This document shows positions 18,876-28,040 of a stretch of 64,000 nucleotides of DNA, piece after piece; the first letter of the stretch is position 1; each line of letters begins with the position of its first letter. The stretch comes from Catalinimonas alkaloidigena (GTDB lineage: Bacteria > Bacteroidota > Bacteroidia > Cytophagales > Flexibacteraceae): the NCBI RefSeq assembly GCF_900100765.1, contig NZ_FNFO01000009.1:1-64000 (forward strand). The letters are read 5' to 3'. The notes beneath the pieces are model-generated. The model was not told the origin of the DNA. It saw only the letters and a list, made by a program, of their open reading frames with translations, and made no database searches. The position numbers and the translations under genes are program-made.

Positions 18876-20123
18876 ATGGAAGTACTGTACCGCACCGGCG
18901 TACGTCTTTACGGCACACTGATCCGACTCTCGGCCCGGGTAAAGCCCAAAGCCCGCCAGTGGGTGGAAGGACGTCGCGACTGGCAGGCTCGCCTGCAGGA
19001 CGCGATGGCGGGCAGCGATGCACCGGTGGTCTGGTTTCATTGCGCCTCGCTGGGCGAGTTTGAGCAGGGGCGGCCGGTGATGGAAGCCTTTCGGGCGCGC
19101 TATCCGCAGTATCGCCTTGTGTTGACCTTCTTTTCGCCTTCGGGCTACGAAGTCCGGAAGAAGTATGCCGGTGCCGAGGTGGTGGCTTACCTGCCACTCG
19201 ACAGCCCCGAAGCGTCGGCAGCGTTTCTGGAGCGGGTCCGGCCGCAACTGGCGTTCTTTGTGAAGTACGAGTTCTGGTACTATTACCTGCGGGAACTGCA
19301 ATGGCGACAAATTCCGGTACTGTTGATTTCGGCGATTTTCCGGGAGGGTCAGGTCTTTTTCCGGCCCTGGGGGCGTTTCTACCGGCAGTTGCTCGCGCGG
19401 TTTACCCATCTGTTTGTGCAGGACGAAGCTTCCGCGCAGCTTCTGGCGTCCGTCGGCATTCGGCACGTTACCGTGGCGGGCGATACGCGCTTCGACCGGG
19501 TCCGGCAGATTGCGACGCAGGCGCGCGTCATTCCCGAGGCGGAGCAGTTTTGCCAGGGCGAACCGACGCTGGTGGTGGGCAGTAGCTGGCCCGCCGACCT
19601 GGAGGTGCTGTTGCCGTTTCTGCGCCAGTTTCCCGCTCCCCTGAAGGTGATCGTTGCGCCCCACGAAATTCACGAGGCTCAACTGAACCAGTGGCAGCAG
19701 GAAGCGGGCATATCCTCGGTGCGGTTTTCACAGGCAACGCCGACCACCCTGGCCGAGGCGCGTCTGTTGTGGATCGACAACGTCGGGATGCTCTCGTCGC
19801 TGTACCGCTACGGACATTTTGCCTGGATCGGCGGCGCATACGGCCAGGGGCTGCACAACACGCTGGAGGCGGCTACGTTCGGCATGCCGCTGTTTTTTGG
19901 CGACCGGAACTACCAGAAATTTCGCGAGGCCCGCGACTTGGTTGCCGCCGGGGTGGCTCATCCCGTAGCGGATGCAGAAACGTTGACGCGGCTGTTTACC
20001 GAACTGTACCACGACGAGGCCCGGCGCGCTACTTTGGCTGCGCAGAGTCGTCGCTACGTGGCCGAACAGGCGGGCGCTACCGAGAAAATTCTCACCTTTG
20101 TGGAGCAAACCAGCATCGCATGA
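18876..20123 (+). CDS. kdtA: 3-deoxy-D-manno-octulosonic acid (Kdo) transferase
   Basis: KdtA/WaaA transfers Kdo from CMP-Kdo to the lipid A precursor on the inner face of the cytoplasmic membrane. The 415-residue protein has an N-terminal membrane-associating region, the acceptor-side motif FHCASLGEFEQGRP with the conserved catalytic glutamate, and a C-terminal GT-B half with GGAYGQGLHNTLEA and FGDRNYQKF. I chose the ATG at 18876 (MEVLYRTGVRLYG) because upstream codons run through the leader hairpin. The stop overlaps the rsgA start (ATGA at 20120-20123), which suggests translational coupling. Its presence shows a Kdo-containing lipopolysaccharide. Confidence 0.93.
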   Translation: MEVLYRTGVRLYGTLIRLSARVKPKARQWVEGRRDWQARLQDAMAGSDAPVVWFHCASLGEFEQGRPVMEAFRARYPQYRLVLTFFSPSGYEVRKKYAGAEVVAYLPLDSPEASAAFLERVRPQLAFFVKYEFWYYYLRELQWRQIPVLLISAIFREGQVFFRPWGRFYRQLLARFTHLFVQDEASAQLLASVGIRHVTVAGDTRFDRVRQIATQARVIPEAEQFCQGEPTLVVGSSWPADLEVLLPFLRQFPAPLKVIVAPHEIHEAQLNQWQQEAGISSVRFSQATPTTLAEARLLWIDNVGMLSSLYRYGHFAWIGGAYGQGLHNTLEAATFGMPLFFGDRNYQKFREARDLVAAGVAHPVADAETLTRLFTELYHDEARRATLAAQSRRYVAEQAGATEKILTFVEQTSIA

Positions 20124-21052
20124 ACGGCAGGGTATTCCGATCGACCGGATCGTGGTACGAAATAGTAGACGAGCACGGGCAACGGCACCAGGGACGGTTG
20201 CGCGGCAAGCTCAAGCTGAAAGGCGTCAAAGTGACCAACCCCGTAGCCGTAGGCGATCGGGTGGTTTTTGAGCCGGAAAGCGAAGCGCAAACCGCCGAAG
20301 CCACCGTGGTGATTACGGACGTGTTGCCCCGCGACAACTACATTATCCGGAAATCGCCCCACAAAACGGCCCACGGCCATATTCTGGCCGCCAATCTCGA
20401 TCAGGCGGTACTCATTGCCACCCTGACTTTGCCTCGTACGTCGCTGGGCTTTATCGACCGCTTTCTGGTCAGTGCCGAGGCGTTCCGCATTCCCGGTGTG
20501 CTGGTGTTCAACAAACAAGACCTGCTGGACGACGAGTCTCGTGCGTACATCACGGAGCTGGAGGACCTGTACGAAGCGCTCGGCTACCGGTGCCTGAAAA
20601 CGTCGGCCGTCACCGGCGAAGGGCTGGAGGCACTACGCGCGCTGCTGACCGGCAAAACCAGCCTGATTTCCGGACATTCGGGCGTGGGCAAGTCGAGTCT
20701 GGTCAACGCGCTGGCACCCGACCTGAACCTGCGTACCCAGGCCGTGTCCACCTACGCCAACAAGGGCGTCCATACCACCACCTTTGCCGAAATGTTTACC
20801 CTGGCCGACGATACGTACCTGATCGACACGCCCGGCATCAAGGAACTGGGCATGATCGACACCGAACCCGAAGAGATTTCCCACTACTTTCCCGAAATGC
20901 GCGATCGGTTGGGCGATTGCAGGTTTCACAACTGTACGCATCAGCACGAACCGGGCTGCGCGGTGGTAGCGGCCGTGGAGGCGGGCGAGATTGCGCTGAC
21001 CCGGTATTATAACTATCTGGGGATGATCTCGGAGGAAGACAATCGCCGATGA
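20120..21052 (+). CDS. rsgA: Ribosome small subunit-dependent GTPase A
   Basis: RsgA is a circularly permuted GTPase that helps late maturation of the 30S subunit. The 310-residue protein has an N-terminal OB-fold, then the motifs in permuted order: NKQD (131-134, G4), P-loop GHSGVGKSS (185-193, G1) and DTPG (236-239, G3). A zinc knuckle of the C-x4-C-x-H-x5-C type follows (C267, C272, H274, C280). The start codon overlaps the kdtA stop by four bases. A start further upstream would run inside kdtA and has no family similarity. Confidence 0.96.
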   Translation: MNGRVFRSTGSWYEIVDEHGQRHQGRLRGKLKLKGVKVTNPVAVGDRVVFEPESEAQTAEATVVITDVLPRDNYIIRKSPHKTAHGHILAANLDQAVLIATLTLPRTSLGFIDRFLVSAEAFRIPGVLVFNKQDLLDDESRAYITELEDLYEALGYRCLKTSAVTGEGLEALRALLTGKTSLISGHSGVGKSSLVNALAPDLNLRTQAVSTYANKGVHTTTFAEMFTLADDTYLIDTPGIKELGMIDTEPEEISHYFPEMRDRLGDCRFHNCTHQHEPGCAVVAAVEAGEIALTRYYNYLGMISEEDNRR

Positions 21053-21184
21053 TCACCTGCGACTGACAGATTAGAACCCCGAACTGAGCGATTCGAAAGT
21101 TTAAAAATTGCTTTTGCGTCCTGCAATCTGGAAATTAGCTTCTCATTCAACATCTCCTCTCGCCGGGAGCTGACAGACTCCCGA

Positions 21185-21244
21185 AAACAAGGTCGGCATT
21201 GGTCCTTCTGCTGCACACTCGAAGACCAGTACCGACCTTTGTTT
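21185..21244. repeat. Long imperfect inverted repeat (about 20-bp arms)
   Basis: The left arm AAACAAGGTCGGCATTGGTC and the complement of the right arm (21224-21244) agree at almost all positions, with a loop of about 19 nt. A T-rich stretch (GTTTATTTTC) follows. It may be a large terminator for kdtA-rsgA or a structured RNA element. Confidence 0.6.
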
Positions 21245-21381
21245 ATTTTCTCTCCTTACCCCTTTACCGCTGAATTTCGCTGACGGACGCCTGTGGCCGC
21301 CCGCCGTTTTTTTGTGCGCGGACCGCTGCCGTCCGAAGGCACGATGTCGGGTTTTTACAAAGGATTCTTTTTTGCCCCGCC

Positions 21382-21389
21382 TATCTTTG
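21382..21389 (+). promoter_or_regulatory. -7 promoter box upstream of beta-helix cargo gene
   Basis: TATCTTTG fits TAnnTTTG. The distance to the chosen ATG (21664) is long, so the leader would be about 270 nt. Confidence 0.4.
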
Positions 21390-21663
21390 TTTCAATCGCT
21401 ATGACGCTCCCCTGAGCCCATAACGATTGAGCAGCCCGGCTGTCGCTCACAGCAGGGGCACCGAATAAGGCGAGATGATGGCGGAAACATTTTCTGGCAT
21501 CCGTGGTAAAAGATCCCCTGGTTCAACAAGCAGTTCCTCCCACATTCCCTTCCTCTCCCTCCATGCTTGTCCGGAGCCAACCCTCCAACCACCTCGCCTT
21601 ACTCGGTGCCCCTTGACGGGCAATACTCTCCTTCACACGCTCCCAACCAATTTCTCTACTCCT

Positions 21664-24429
21664 ATGTACACTTCTTTACGTTCCTCTTTTGTCCGACGTA
21701 TGGCCATACTGTTGGCCGGCCTGGGGTTACTAACCAGCCCGGCTGCACAGGCCACGGTATTTTACGTAAACGCCGCCGCCACGGGTGCCAACACGGGGGC
21801 CAGCTGGACCGATGCGTACACGGACCTGCAAAGTGCCCTGAGCACGGCCATTAGCGGTGACCAGATTTGGGTAGCGGCGGGTGTCTACACACCTTCCGCC
21901 TTAATTGACCTGGACGACAGCGGCGGCTCCGACCCACGCGAAGCTACATTCCGGATTCCGACCGGCGTACGGGTGTACGGCGGGTTTGCCGGTGGCGAAG
22001 TAGCGGTAGAAGCACGCGACTGGACCACGCACCTGACCATTCTGAGTGGCGACCTCGACCACAACGATGTGGACCTGGACGGAAACGCAATTGCCGAAAC
22101 CGTAGCGGATGTGGTGGGTAGTAACGCCTATCACGTCATCTTTACTAAAAACGTAGGCCCCGGGGCCTGGCTCGACGGCTGTGTGGTGACGGCCGGGCGT
22201 GCCGACATTGCGGGCCTCTCCACCAACAAAAACCGCGACGGCGGCGGGTGGTACAACGAAGCAAAAGAACCGGCAGCCAGCAGTAGCCCGACCATCCAGC
22301 ACTGCCTCTTTCAGGGCAACTACGCCGAAGACGAAGGCGGTGCGCTGTACAACACGCCCGGACCGGGAGGCGCCACCGCCTCGCCCATGCTGCTCGACTG
22401 CACGTTCGAGGCCAATTATGCCGGTCGCCAGGGCGGTGCCATGGTGCTGGGTTCGTTTACAGCGGGGACCTACGAGGCCGACATCGACCACTGCCGGTTT
22501 ATCGGCAACATTGCTTACCGTAGCGGCGGTGCGCTTTACCTGTTAGGCGATGCCTCCACACTCGACAGTTGCACCTTCGACGGCAATGCCACCACCATCG
22601 TCATGCCCGGTTCCACCTCGCCAGGTTCGGGCGGCGCGGTGAATCTGGTCGCCTCCAACGCAACATTTCAGCACTGCATGTTCCTGAACAACAGCGCCAC
22701 AGGCACCCCGAACGGCGCTTACGAAGGGGGCGGGGGCGGTGCTGTCAACATTGTAGCGGGCAGCGTCAGCCAGCAGAGTGCGCCTTCATTCTTCAGTTGC
22801 GGTTTCTACGGCAACTACGCCGGTGGCAATACCAGCGGCTGGGGCGGGGCGGTCAAGCAACTGGTCGACGGAGGTGTGCTGATCTCTCAGTTCGTCAACT
22901 GCGTCTTTGCCGACAACAGTGCGCAGGAAGACGGCGGCGCGGTGGCCCTGTTCGCTCGTGACTTTGCGTATCCCGGCCCGTCGGATGCGGTGCTGGAGTC
23001 TACATTTACGAACTGCACCTTCGCCGGAAACCACGCCGATCGCAACGGCGGCGGCTACTTTACCAACCTGGTCTACGGCGACGTGTCGCTGCTCCAGGCC
23101 AAGATGGAAAACTGCATTCTGGCCAGCAACACGGCCACAACGTCGGGCGACGAATCGTACAACAACCTGAGCACCAACACGCGCGTGTCGTACAGCCTGA
23201 TTCAGGGATATGGCGGCAGCGGGGGCGGCTGGAATACGCTGGCGGGTACGGACGACGGCAACAACCTCGATGCCCCCCCGCAATTTGTGAATGTTGCCCT
23301 GCCGCTGGGGGCCGATGGACTCCCCGCGACGTCGGACGACGGGCTGCGGCTGCAAATCGGTTCGGCGGCGCGCAATGCAGGCAACAATGCCGCGACAGGA
23401 CTGTCGGGCGTTACGCTGGACTACATCGGTGCAACGCGCATCCAGAACGGCACGGTCGACCTGGGGGCATACGAACGCTTCTCGTTCATCATTCCCGGAC
23501 TGAAACTCTACTGGTTGTACAACTGGAGACCCTACCTGCCCAACTGCCTCACGTGCCCGTGGGCTCTGCGGTTCAACACCCGAATCCTCTATGCACAGCA
23601 ACTGCAGAGCCGCGAGAAAGGCGGGAAAACGGACGAAGGAACCGGGCTGGTGTGGGATGCGCCCGCGCAGTTGCAGGTCTACGACGACTACGCACTGGTG
23701 AAGGGAACGCTCGTGCATCCGGAAAACAAAGAGATTCGGTTCGACGTGTACCTGAAACTGATTAAGCCCCATACCTGGAAAGCGTGGCGAACCAAAGGAC
23801 GGGGCTACAAGGCCGTGACCGACGAAGCCAAGAAAGCGGCGCGCGCGCATCACGAAGAATGGACCTACTGGATTCTGTCGAACGAAAGCAAACTGACCGG
23901 GCAGGGGGCATTAAAAGGAACCTTGTCGTTGGCCCATGCGCCCCGAAATGTCCGCACCGGATTTCAGTTAGGAGAGGGTGGCAACGCCTACGACGCGACG
24001 TTTGGACTGGGAGGCGATTTTACCTACAAGGGCAAACTGTATTACCAGCGGAAAAAGCTTTTGTTGAAGGGCACCGGCAGCCTGAACGTAGATGCCGAAC
24101 TGTGTACAGAGCAGTGCGAACCTACGCGTGAGCAGGCCACCACGCGTCCGGCCACCACAACCGCTTCCGTCAGCTCGGCCGAGGCACCGTACAACATATA
24201 TCCGGTCCCGGCGCGCGATCGGCTGGTGCTGGAACCGGCCGGCACCGCGTCCGGACGGCACGTCGTGCGACTGTACGACCTGCGGGGGCAACTGCTGCGC
24301 GAGAAAGCCGTGTCGGTCACCGAGGGCACACAGCATCTGGACCTGCAGGGCCTTGCGCCCGGTTTCTACCAACTCCAACTCGAAAAACCCGACGGTTCTT
24401 TCCACCGGTACAAGATCGTCGTTCAGTAA
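21664..24429 (+). CDS. Secreted right-handed beta-helix protein with choice-of-anchor and type IX sorting domain
   Basis: The 921-residue protein starts with a signal peptide (MAILLAGLGLLTSPAAQA after a basic N-region). Residues about 25-620 form a parallel beta-helix (FYVNAAATGANTG, then many CTFxGNxAxxxGGA turns), ending in the choice-of-anchor Q-like signature TVDLGAYE. This fold is found in polysaccharide lyases and surface passengers. Residues about 640-830 are a unique basic beta-domain with cysteine-containing patches. The last 80 residues are a type IX sorting domain (NIYPVPARDRLVL, APGFYQLQL, YKIVVQ). The ATG at 21664 directly precedes the signal peptide. No lyase catalytic residues could be assigned. 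Confidence 0.85.
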   Translation: MYTSLRSSFVRRMAILLAGLGLLTSPAAQATVFYVNAAATGANTGASWTDAYTDLQSALSTAISGDQIWVAAGVYTPSALIDLDDSGGSDPREATFRIPTGVRVYGGFAGGEVAVEARDWTTHLTILSGDLDHNDVDLDGNAIAETVADVVGSNAYHVIFTKNVGPGAWLDGCVVTAGRADIAGLSTNKNRDGGGWYNEAKEPAASSSPTIQHCLFQGNYAEDEGGALYNTPGPGGATASPMLLDCTFEANYAGRQGGAMVLGSFTAGTYEADIDHCRFIGNIAYRSGGALYLLGDASTLDSCTFDGNATTIVMPGSTSPGSGGAVNLVASNATFQHCMFLNNSATGTPNGAYEGGGGGAVNIVAGSVSQQSAPSFFSCGFYGNYAGGNTSGWGGAVKQLVDGGVLISQFVNCVFADNSAQEDGGAVALFARDFAYPGPSDAVLESTFTNCTFAGNHADRNGGGYFTNLVYGDVSLLQAKMENCILASNTATTSGDESYNNLSTNTRVSYSLIQGYGGSGGGWNTLAGTDDGNNLDAPPQFVNVALPLGADGLPATSDDGLRLQIGSAARNAGNNAATGLSGVTLDYIGATRIQNGTVDLGAYERFSFIIPGLKLYWLYNWRPYLPNCLTCPWALRFNTRILYAQQLQSREKGGKTDEGTGLVWDAPAQLQVYDDYALVKGTLVHPENKEIRFDVYLKLIKPHTWKAWRTKGRGYKAVTDEAKKAARAHHEEWTYWILSNESKLTGQGALKGTLSLAHAPRNVRTGFQLGEGGNAYDATFGLGGDFTYKGKLYYQRKKLLLKGTGSLNVDAELCTEQCEPTREQATTRPATTTASVSSAEAPYNIYPVPARDRLVLEPAGTASGRHVVRLYDLRGQLLREKAVSVTEGTQHLDLQGLAPGFYQLQLEKPDGSFHRYKIVVQ

Positions 24430-24462
24430 CCGTTAGGCTGCTTTGTTGATGTTTGTGGTTTG

Positions 24463-24494
24463 AAAAAGGGAAGGCACGCGTGCCTTCCCTTTTT
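24463..24494. terminator. Bidirectional terminator between convergent genes
   Basis: A 32-bp perfect palindrome with A5 and T5 ends (AAAAAGGGAAGGCACG and its complement) serves the plus-strand cargo gene and the minus-strand amidohydrolase. Confidence 0.9.
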
Positions 24495-24519
24495 GTGGAA
24501 AGTCGCCGAGGAAGGAGCG

Positions 24520-27500
24520 TTAGTTCCGTGGCAAACCGGGCACCTGTTCCGGCTTGGCATTCTGCCACGTATACGGCGCTGCCTTTTGGGCGTCGGGCAG
24601 CACTTCGTCGAGCGTGGCGGCGTCGTACAGGCGGCCGTTGCGCATTACGTACTGCAGTGTGTTGCTGTGGCGGATGTTGTCCAGCGGATTTTCGTTCAGA
24701 ATCACCAGGTCGGCCAGCTTTCCGACTTCGAGCGAACCCAGGTCATCGTCCAGCCCGATGGCTTCAGCCCCGAGGATCGTAGCCACTTTCAGCGCGTCGT
24801 GGGGCGACATGCCCCCGCTTTGCATCGACCACAGTTCCCAGTGGTACCCCAGCCCTTGCAACTGGCCGTGGCTGCCGATGCCCGCCAGCCCTCCGGCTTT
24901 CACCAGTTCGTTCATAAATTCGGCGTGGCGCTGGAAGATGTGCTCTTCGTCCATGAACCAGGCGCTGCGTCGCCGGGCTTTGGCGGCTAGTTCTTCGTAC
25001 GGCGTGAAGCGCTGCAATTTCGGATCGTGGTACGGATCTTCGGTTTCGTAGTAGTAATTCTCGGCCCAGGGACCTCCGTACGACACCAGCAGTGTGGGCG
25101 TCACGGCCATCTGCGACTCGGCAATGGTTCTGATCACGTCCTGGTAAATCGGGTAGATCGGCAGGGTGTGTTCGTGACCGGGGTAGCCGTCCAGGAGTTG
25201 CGTCATGTCGAGTTTAAAGTCCAGACCGCCTTCCGTCGTCGGCATCAGGCCCAGCTCCTTCGCCGCCATAATGACCCACTGGCGCTGCTTGCGGTTCCCC
25301 ACCAGATACATCTTGATCGTTTTGGTGTGGTAATAGTCGCTGTATTGCTTCAGCACTCGCTTGGTGTGGTCCAGGTCTTTCAGATTGTACATCCAGTAGC
25401 CGACACCAGGACCGGTCGAGTAAATCCGCGGACCGGGCATCAGGCCCGCTTCCACCATGTCGCCGTAGGTGAGCACGTCGGTCGTACCCGTTTGCGGATC
25501 ACGTGTGGTCGTGACGCCATAGGCCAGGTTGGCCGCGTAGACCCACACCTGATTTTTGTGGATGCCCCAGGTCGGGCGCAGGTGGGCGTGGGTATCGACA
25601 AATCCGGGCAAGATCGTCTTGCCGCTCACGTCCAGTTCCTGAGTGCCGGCCGGCGGTTGCAACGAACCCGAAGGCCCCACCGCTTTGATGCGGTTGTTTT
25701 CGATCCAGAGGTCGCCTTTGGCGATGACCTCGTCGCCCTTCATCGTGATGAGGCGGGCGCCTTTCAGCAAGACGTTGCCCTGGGGAATGTCGCGTGCAAA
25801 CGGCACCTTGATTTTGTATTCGTCGGCCGTGAATGCAGGGGCGTCTTTCTTGCCGTTGCGCTGGGTAGAATCCGTGCGGGCGGTGTCGGCCTTGGCGGCT
25901 TCCAGGCTATCGGCAAACGCTCTGCCCTCTGCCAGATCGTAGATGAAATGGCCGTTGCCGAGCGACCAGTGGATCTTCTCCCCGTTGCCCGACCAGGCCG
26001 GAAATTCGCCGCCCAGTTCGGTCAGCTTTTGGGCCGGAAAGGCCGATTTTTCGGGGTTGGCCACAGAAATGGTTGGCGTCTGGCCGTAGACCGGAATGGT
26101 CACCACGTAGATGTCGTTGTTGACCTGCGCGAGCGCCTGCTTGCCCGTGGGCGACAGCAGAATGACCGAGGCTTTGGAGGCTTGGTCTTCGTCGGCTTCC
26201 GGGTTTTCGGGCAGCATGTGGGCGTCGTCGGCCATGACCGAGGTGCCGTAGGTGGTGATGCCCTTGATCTTGAGGTGTTCTTTTTCGTCGGTGCCGTCCC
26301 AGCGAATCGACAGTAATCCCCGGTCGCCCTCGTTCAGGAAAATACGGTCGACGCCTTGGGTAAAATGCGGTGTTTCGCGGTCGCGGGCTTTGTCGATCCA
26401 GTGTACCTCGCCCCCCTTGCTCGCAATCCAGCAGAGGTCGTTGCCCAGATCCGGCACGCGTGGCCCGGCCGCGTCCTTATAATTCTGCGCCACGCCGCGG
26501 ACAAAGACGATGCGATCTTGCGTATACGACCAGGCCGGTTGCATGTAAACACCGGGCTGCTGCGTGAGTTGCACGAGCTTGCCTTTGCCGTTCGCGTTCA
26601 CTTTGTAGAGGTGACCGCCGTTTGTGTCGTTCCAGGTCGTAAACACAAGCGTTTTGCCGTCGGGCGACCAGGCCGGTTGCGCTTCGGTGAAATTGTGCGT
26701 TGTCAGTCGCCGGGGCGTTCCGTTCGGGAAGTCCATCACGTACAGGCGGTTCAGCGCCGTGAAGGCCAGTTGCGAACCGTCGGGCGAAGGCACCGCGTGG
26801 CGGATCTGCGTCGCCAGCATCTGCGTAGAGTCGCTGATCGGGAAGTTGAAGTCCAGGCGTGGTCCCATCGCCAGGTTCACATCGGCCTCGAACGGAATTT
26901 CGGTGGCCGTCGGATTCTGCACCGAGATCTTGTAAATCTTTCCCCCGTAGCTCACCACCAGAAACTGGCTGTCGGGAGTAAACGACATGCCGGGCAGCAC
27001 GCCCAGCGGCGCAATCGATTCCTGTTCGTCGCGCTGCACGGGATAGGCCAGCCACCGTTCGTCGCCGCTTTGCAAATCGCGGATCAGCAGGCCGGTGTTG
27101 TCTTCAAAGCGCGTCCCGAACACCAGCCACTTGCCGTCGGGCGAGAGGGTGGGCGTGAAGGCCGAGCCGTAGCGAGACGAGATGCGCGCCGTCTTTCCGT
27201 TCTTCAGGTTATAGGTACCGATCTGGTACTGGGGCAGTTGGGCATTGTATTCCCAGGCTTTGCTCCGTTGCGAAAAGTAAAGAAGTTGCCCGTCGGGGCT
27301 GAAGGCCGGATCGATGGTTTTCAGGTTTTCCGGCTCTTTGATCAGCGCCGCCCCGGCTCCGCCGTCCTTGTGGTAGAGGTGCAGCTTGAGGTTCCGGCGT
27401 CCGCGGGCCGCCACGATGTATTCGCCATCCGGCGACCAGTCGGCCGAAGCGAAGTACTGATTCTCGTCCTCCGAAATCTGGCGCATTTTCTGCGTGGCCA

Positions 27501-27885
27501 GTTCCATCGTCCAGACGTTGTCGTTGCCGCTCGAATCGGAGATGAACACAATCGATTTCCCGTCGGGACTGTAACGGGGATGCACGTCGTAGGCGAGGCC
27601 CTGGGTGATGCGGGTGGCCTTGCCGCCCGCGATGGGCAGGGTGTAGAGATCGCCCATCAGGTCGAAAATGATCGCTTGCCCGTCGGGGCGCACGTCCAGC
27701 GACATCCACGTCACCTGATCGGTCGTGAACTGGACGGTACGGGTCGGTTCCAGCGGAAGCGATTTCTTTTTTTCTTTCGAAGAGGCCGCCGAATCGGCTT
27801 TTTGGGCATGGGCGAGGGGCACGACGGCCAACGTCATCATACCCGCGAGCGAACAGCCGAAGAAGCGGGTGTAAAAAAATTTCAT
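24520..27885 (-). CDS. Exported TolB-like propeller / amidohydrolase fusion protein
   Basis: The 1121-residue protein has a signal peptide (FFGCSLAGMMTLAVVPLAHA). Residues about 50-640 contain many WD40-like PD40 repeats (YSPDGKSIVF, WSPDGEYIVA and similar), forming one or two TolB-type propellers. The C-terminal third is an amidohydrolase-fold domain with the metal-binding HxH at 766-768 (FVDTHAHLRP) and the GLEVGKLADLVIL-type ending (SLEVGKLADLVIL). The usual late aspartate motif (GTD) is replaced by GIGSHGQLQG, a feature I associate with this propeller-fused group. Predicted site is periplasm or cell surface. The substrate is unknown; a dipeptidase-, imidazolonepropionase- or lactonase-like hydrolysis is possible. 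The ATG at 27885 is chosen for the signal peptide. Confidence 0.85.
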   Translation of the reverse strand: MKFFYTRFFGCSLAGMMTLAVVPLAHAQKADSAASSKEKKKSLPLEPTRTVQFTTDQVTWMSLDVRPDGQAIIFDLMGDLYTLPIAGGKATRITQGLAYDVHPRYSPDGKSIVFISDSSGNDNVWTMELATQKMRQISEDENQYFASADWSPDGEYIVAARGRRNLKLHLYHKDGGAGAALIKEPENLKTIDPAFSPDGQLLYFSQRSKAWEYNAQLPQYQIGTYNLKNGKTARISSRYGSAFTPTLSPDGKWLVFGTRFEDNTGLLIRDLQSGDERWLAYPVQRDEQESIAPLGVLPGMSFTPDSQFLVVSYGGKIYKISVQNPTATEIPFEADVNLAMGPRLDFNFPISDSTQMLATQIRHAVPSPDGSQLAFTALNRLYVMDFPNGTPRRLTTHNFTEAQPAWSPDGKTLVFTTWNDTNGGHLYKVNANGKGKLVQLTQQPGVYMQPAWSYTQDRIVFVRGVAQNYKDAAGPRVPDLGNDLCWIASKGGEVHWIDKARDRETPHFTQGVDRIFLNEGDRGLLSIRWDGTDEKEHLKIKGITTYGTSVMADDAHMLPENPEADEDQASKASVILLSPTGKQALAQVNNDIYVVTIPVYGQTPTISVANPEKSAFPAQKLTELGGEFPAWSGNGEKIHWSLGNGHFIYDLAEGRAFADSLEAAKADTARTDSTQRNGKKDAPAFTADEYKIKVPFARDIPQGNVLLKGARLITMKGDEVIAKGDLWIENNRIKAVGPSGSLQPPAGTQELDVSGKTILPGFVDTHAHLRPTWGIHKNQVWVYAANLAYGVTTTRDPQTGTTDVLTYGDMVEAGLMPGPRIYSTGPGVGYWMYNLKDLDHTKRVLKQYSDYYHTKTIKMYLVGNRKQRQWVIMAAKELGLMPTTEGGLDFKLDMTQLLDGYPGHEHTLPIYPIYQDVIRTIAESQMAVTPTLLVSYGGPWAENYYYETEDPYHDPKLQRFTPYEELAAKARRRSAWFMDEEHIFQRHAEFMNELVKAGGLAGIGSHGQLQGLGYHWELWSMQSGGMSPHDALKVATILGAEAIGLDDDLGSLEVGKLADLVILNENPLDNIRHSNTLQYVMRNGRLYDAATLDEVLPDAQKAAPYTWQNAKPEQVPGLPRN

Positions 27886-27980
27886 AAGCACAAGTGAATG
27901 AAGTAAACGTAAATGTTTACCCAAATGCCCGAAAATCAAAACCCAAAAACTGCGAACGGAGAGAAATAGCGGGGAAAATG

Positions 27981-28018
27981 AAAAAACGCAGCGGAAGAAT
28001 GGCTCCTCGCGCTGCGTT
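27981..28018 (-). terminator. Intrinsic terminator of hybrid histidine kinase
   Basis: AACGCAGCG / CGCTGCGTT (9-bp stem, 16-nt loop); on the minus strand it runs into six T, 23 bp after the kinase stop codon. Confidence 0.8.
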
Positions 28019-28040
28019 ACTCTCTCCCATACCTATATTT

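Larger units (their letters stand above)
21053..21663. other. Intergenic region with hairpin and promoter
   Basis: The 611 bp after rsgA hold a long imperfect inverted repeat (21185-21244) and a TATCTTTG promoter box (21382-21389). Between the promoter and the next gene a roughly 270-nt leader is implied. I see no convincing gene here; an in-frame upstream ATG at 21475 adds 63 residues without signal-peptide character. Confidence 0.55.
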
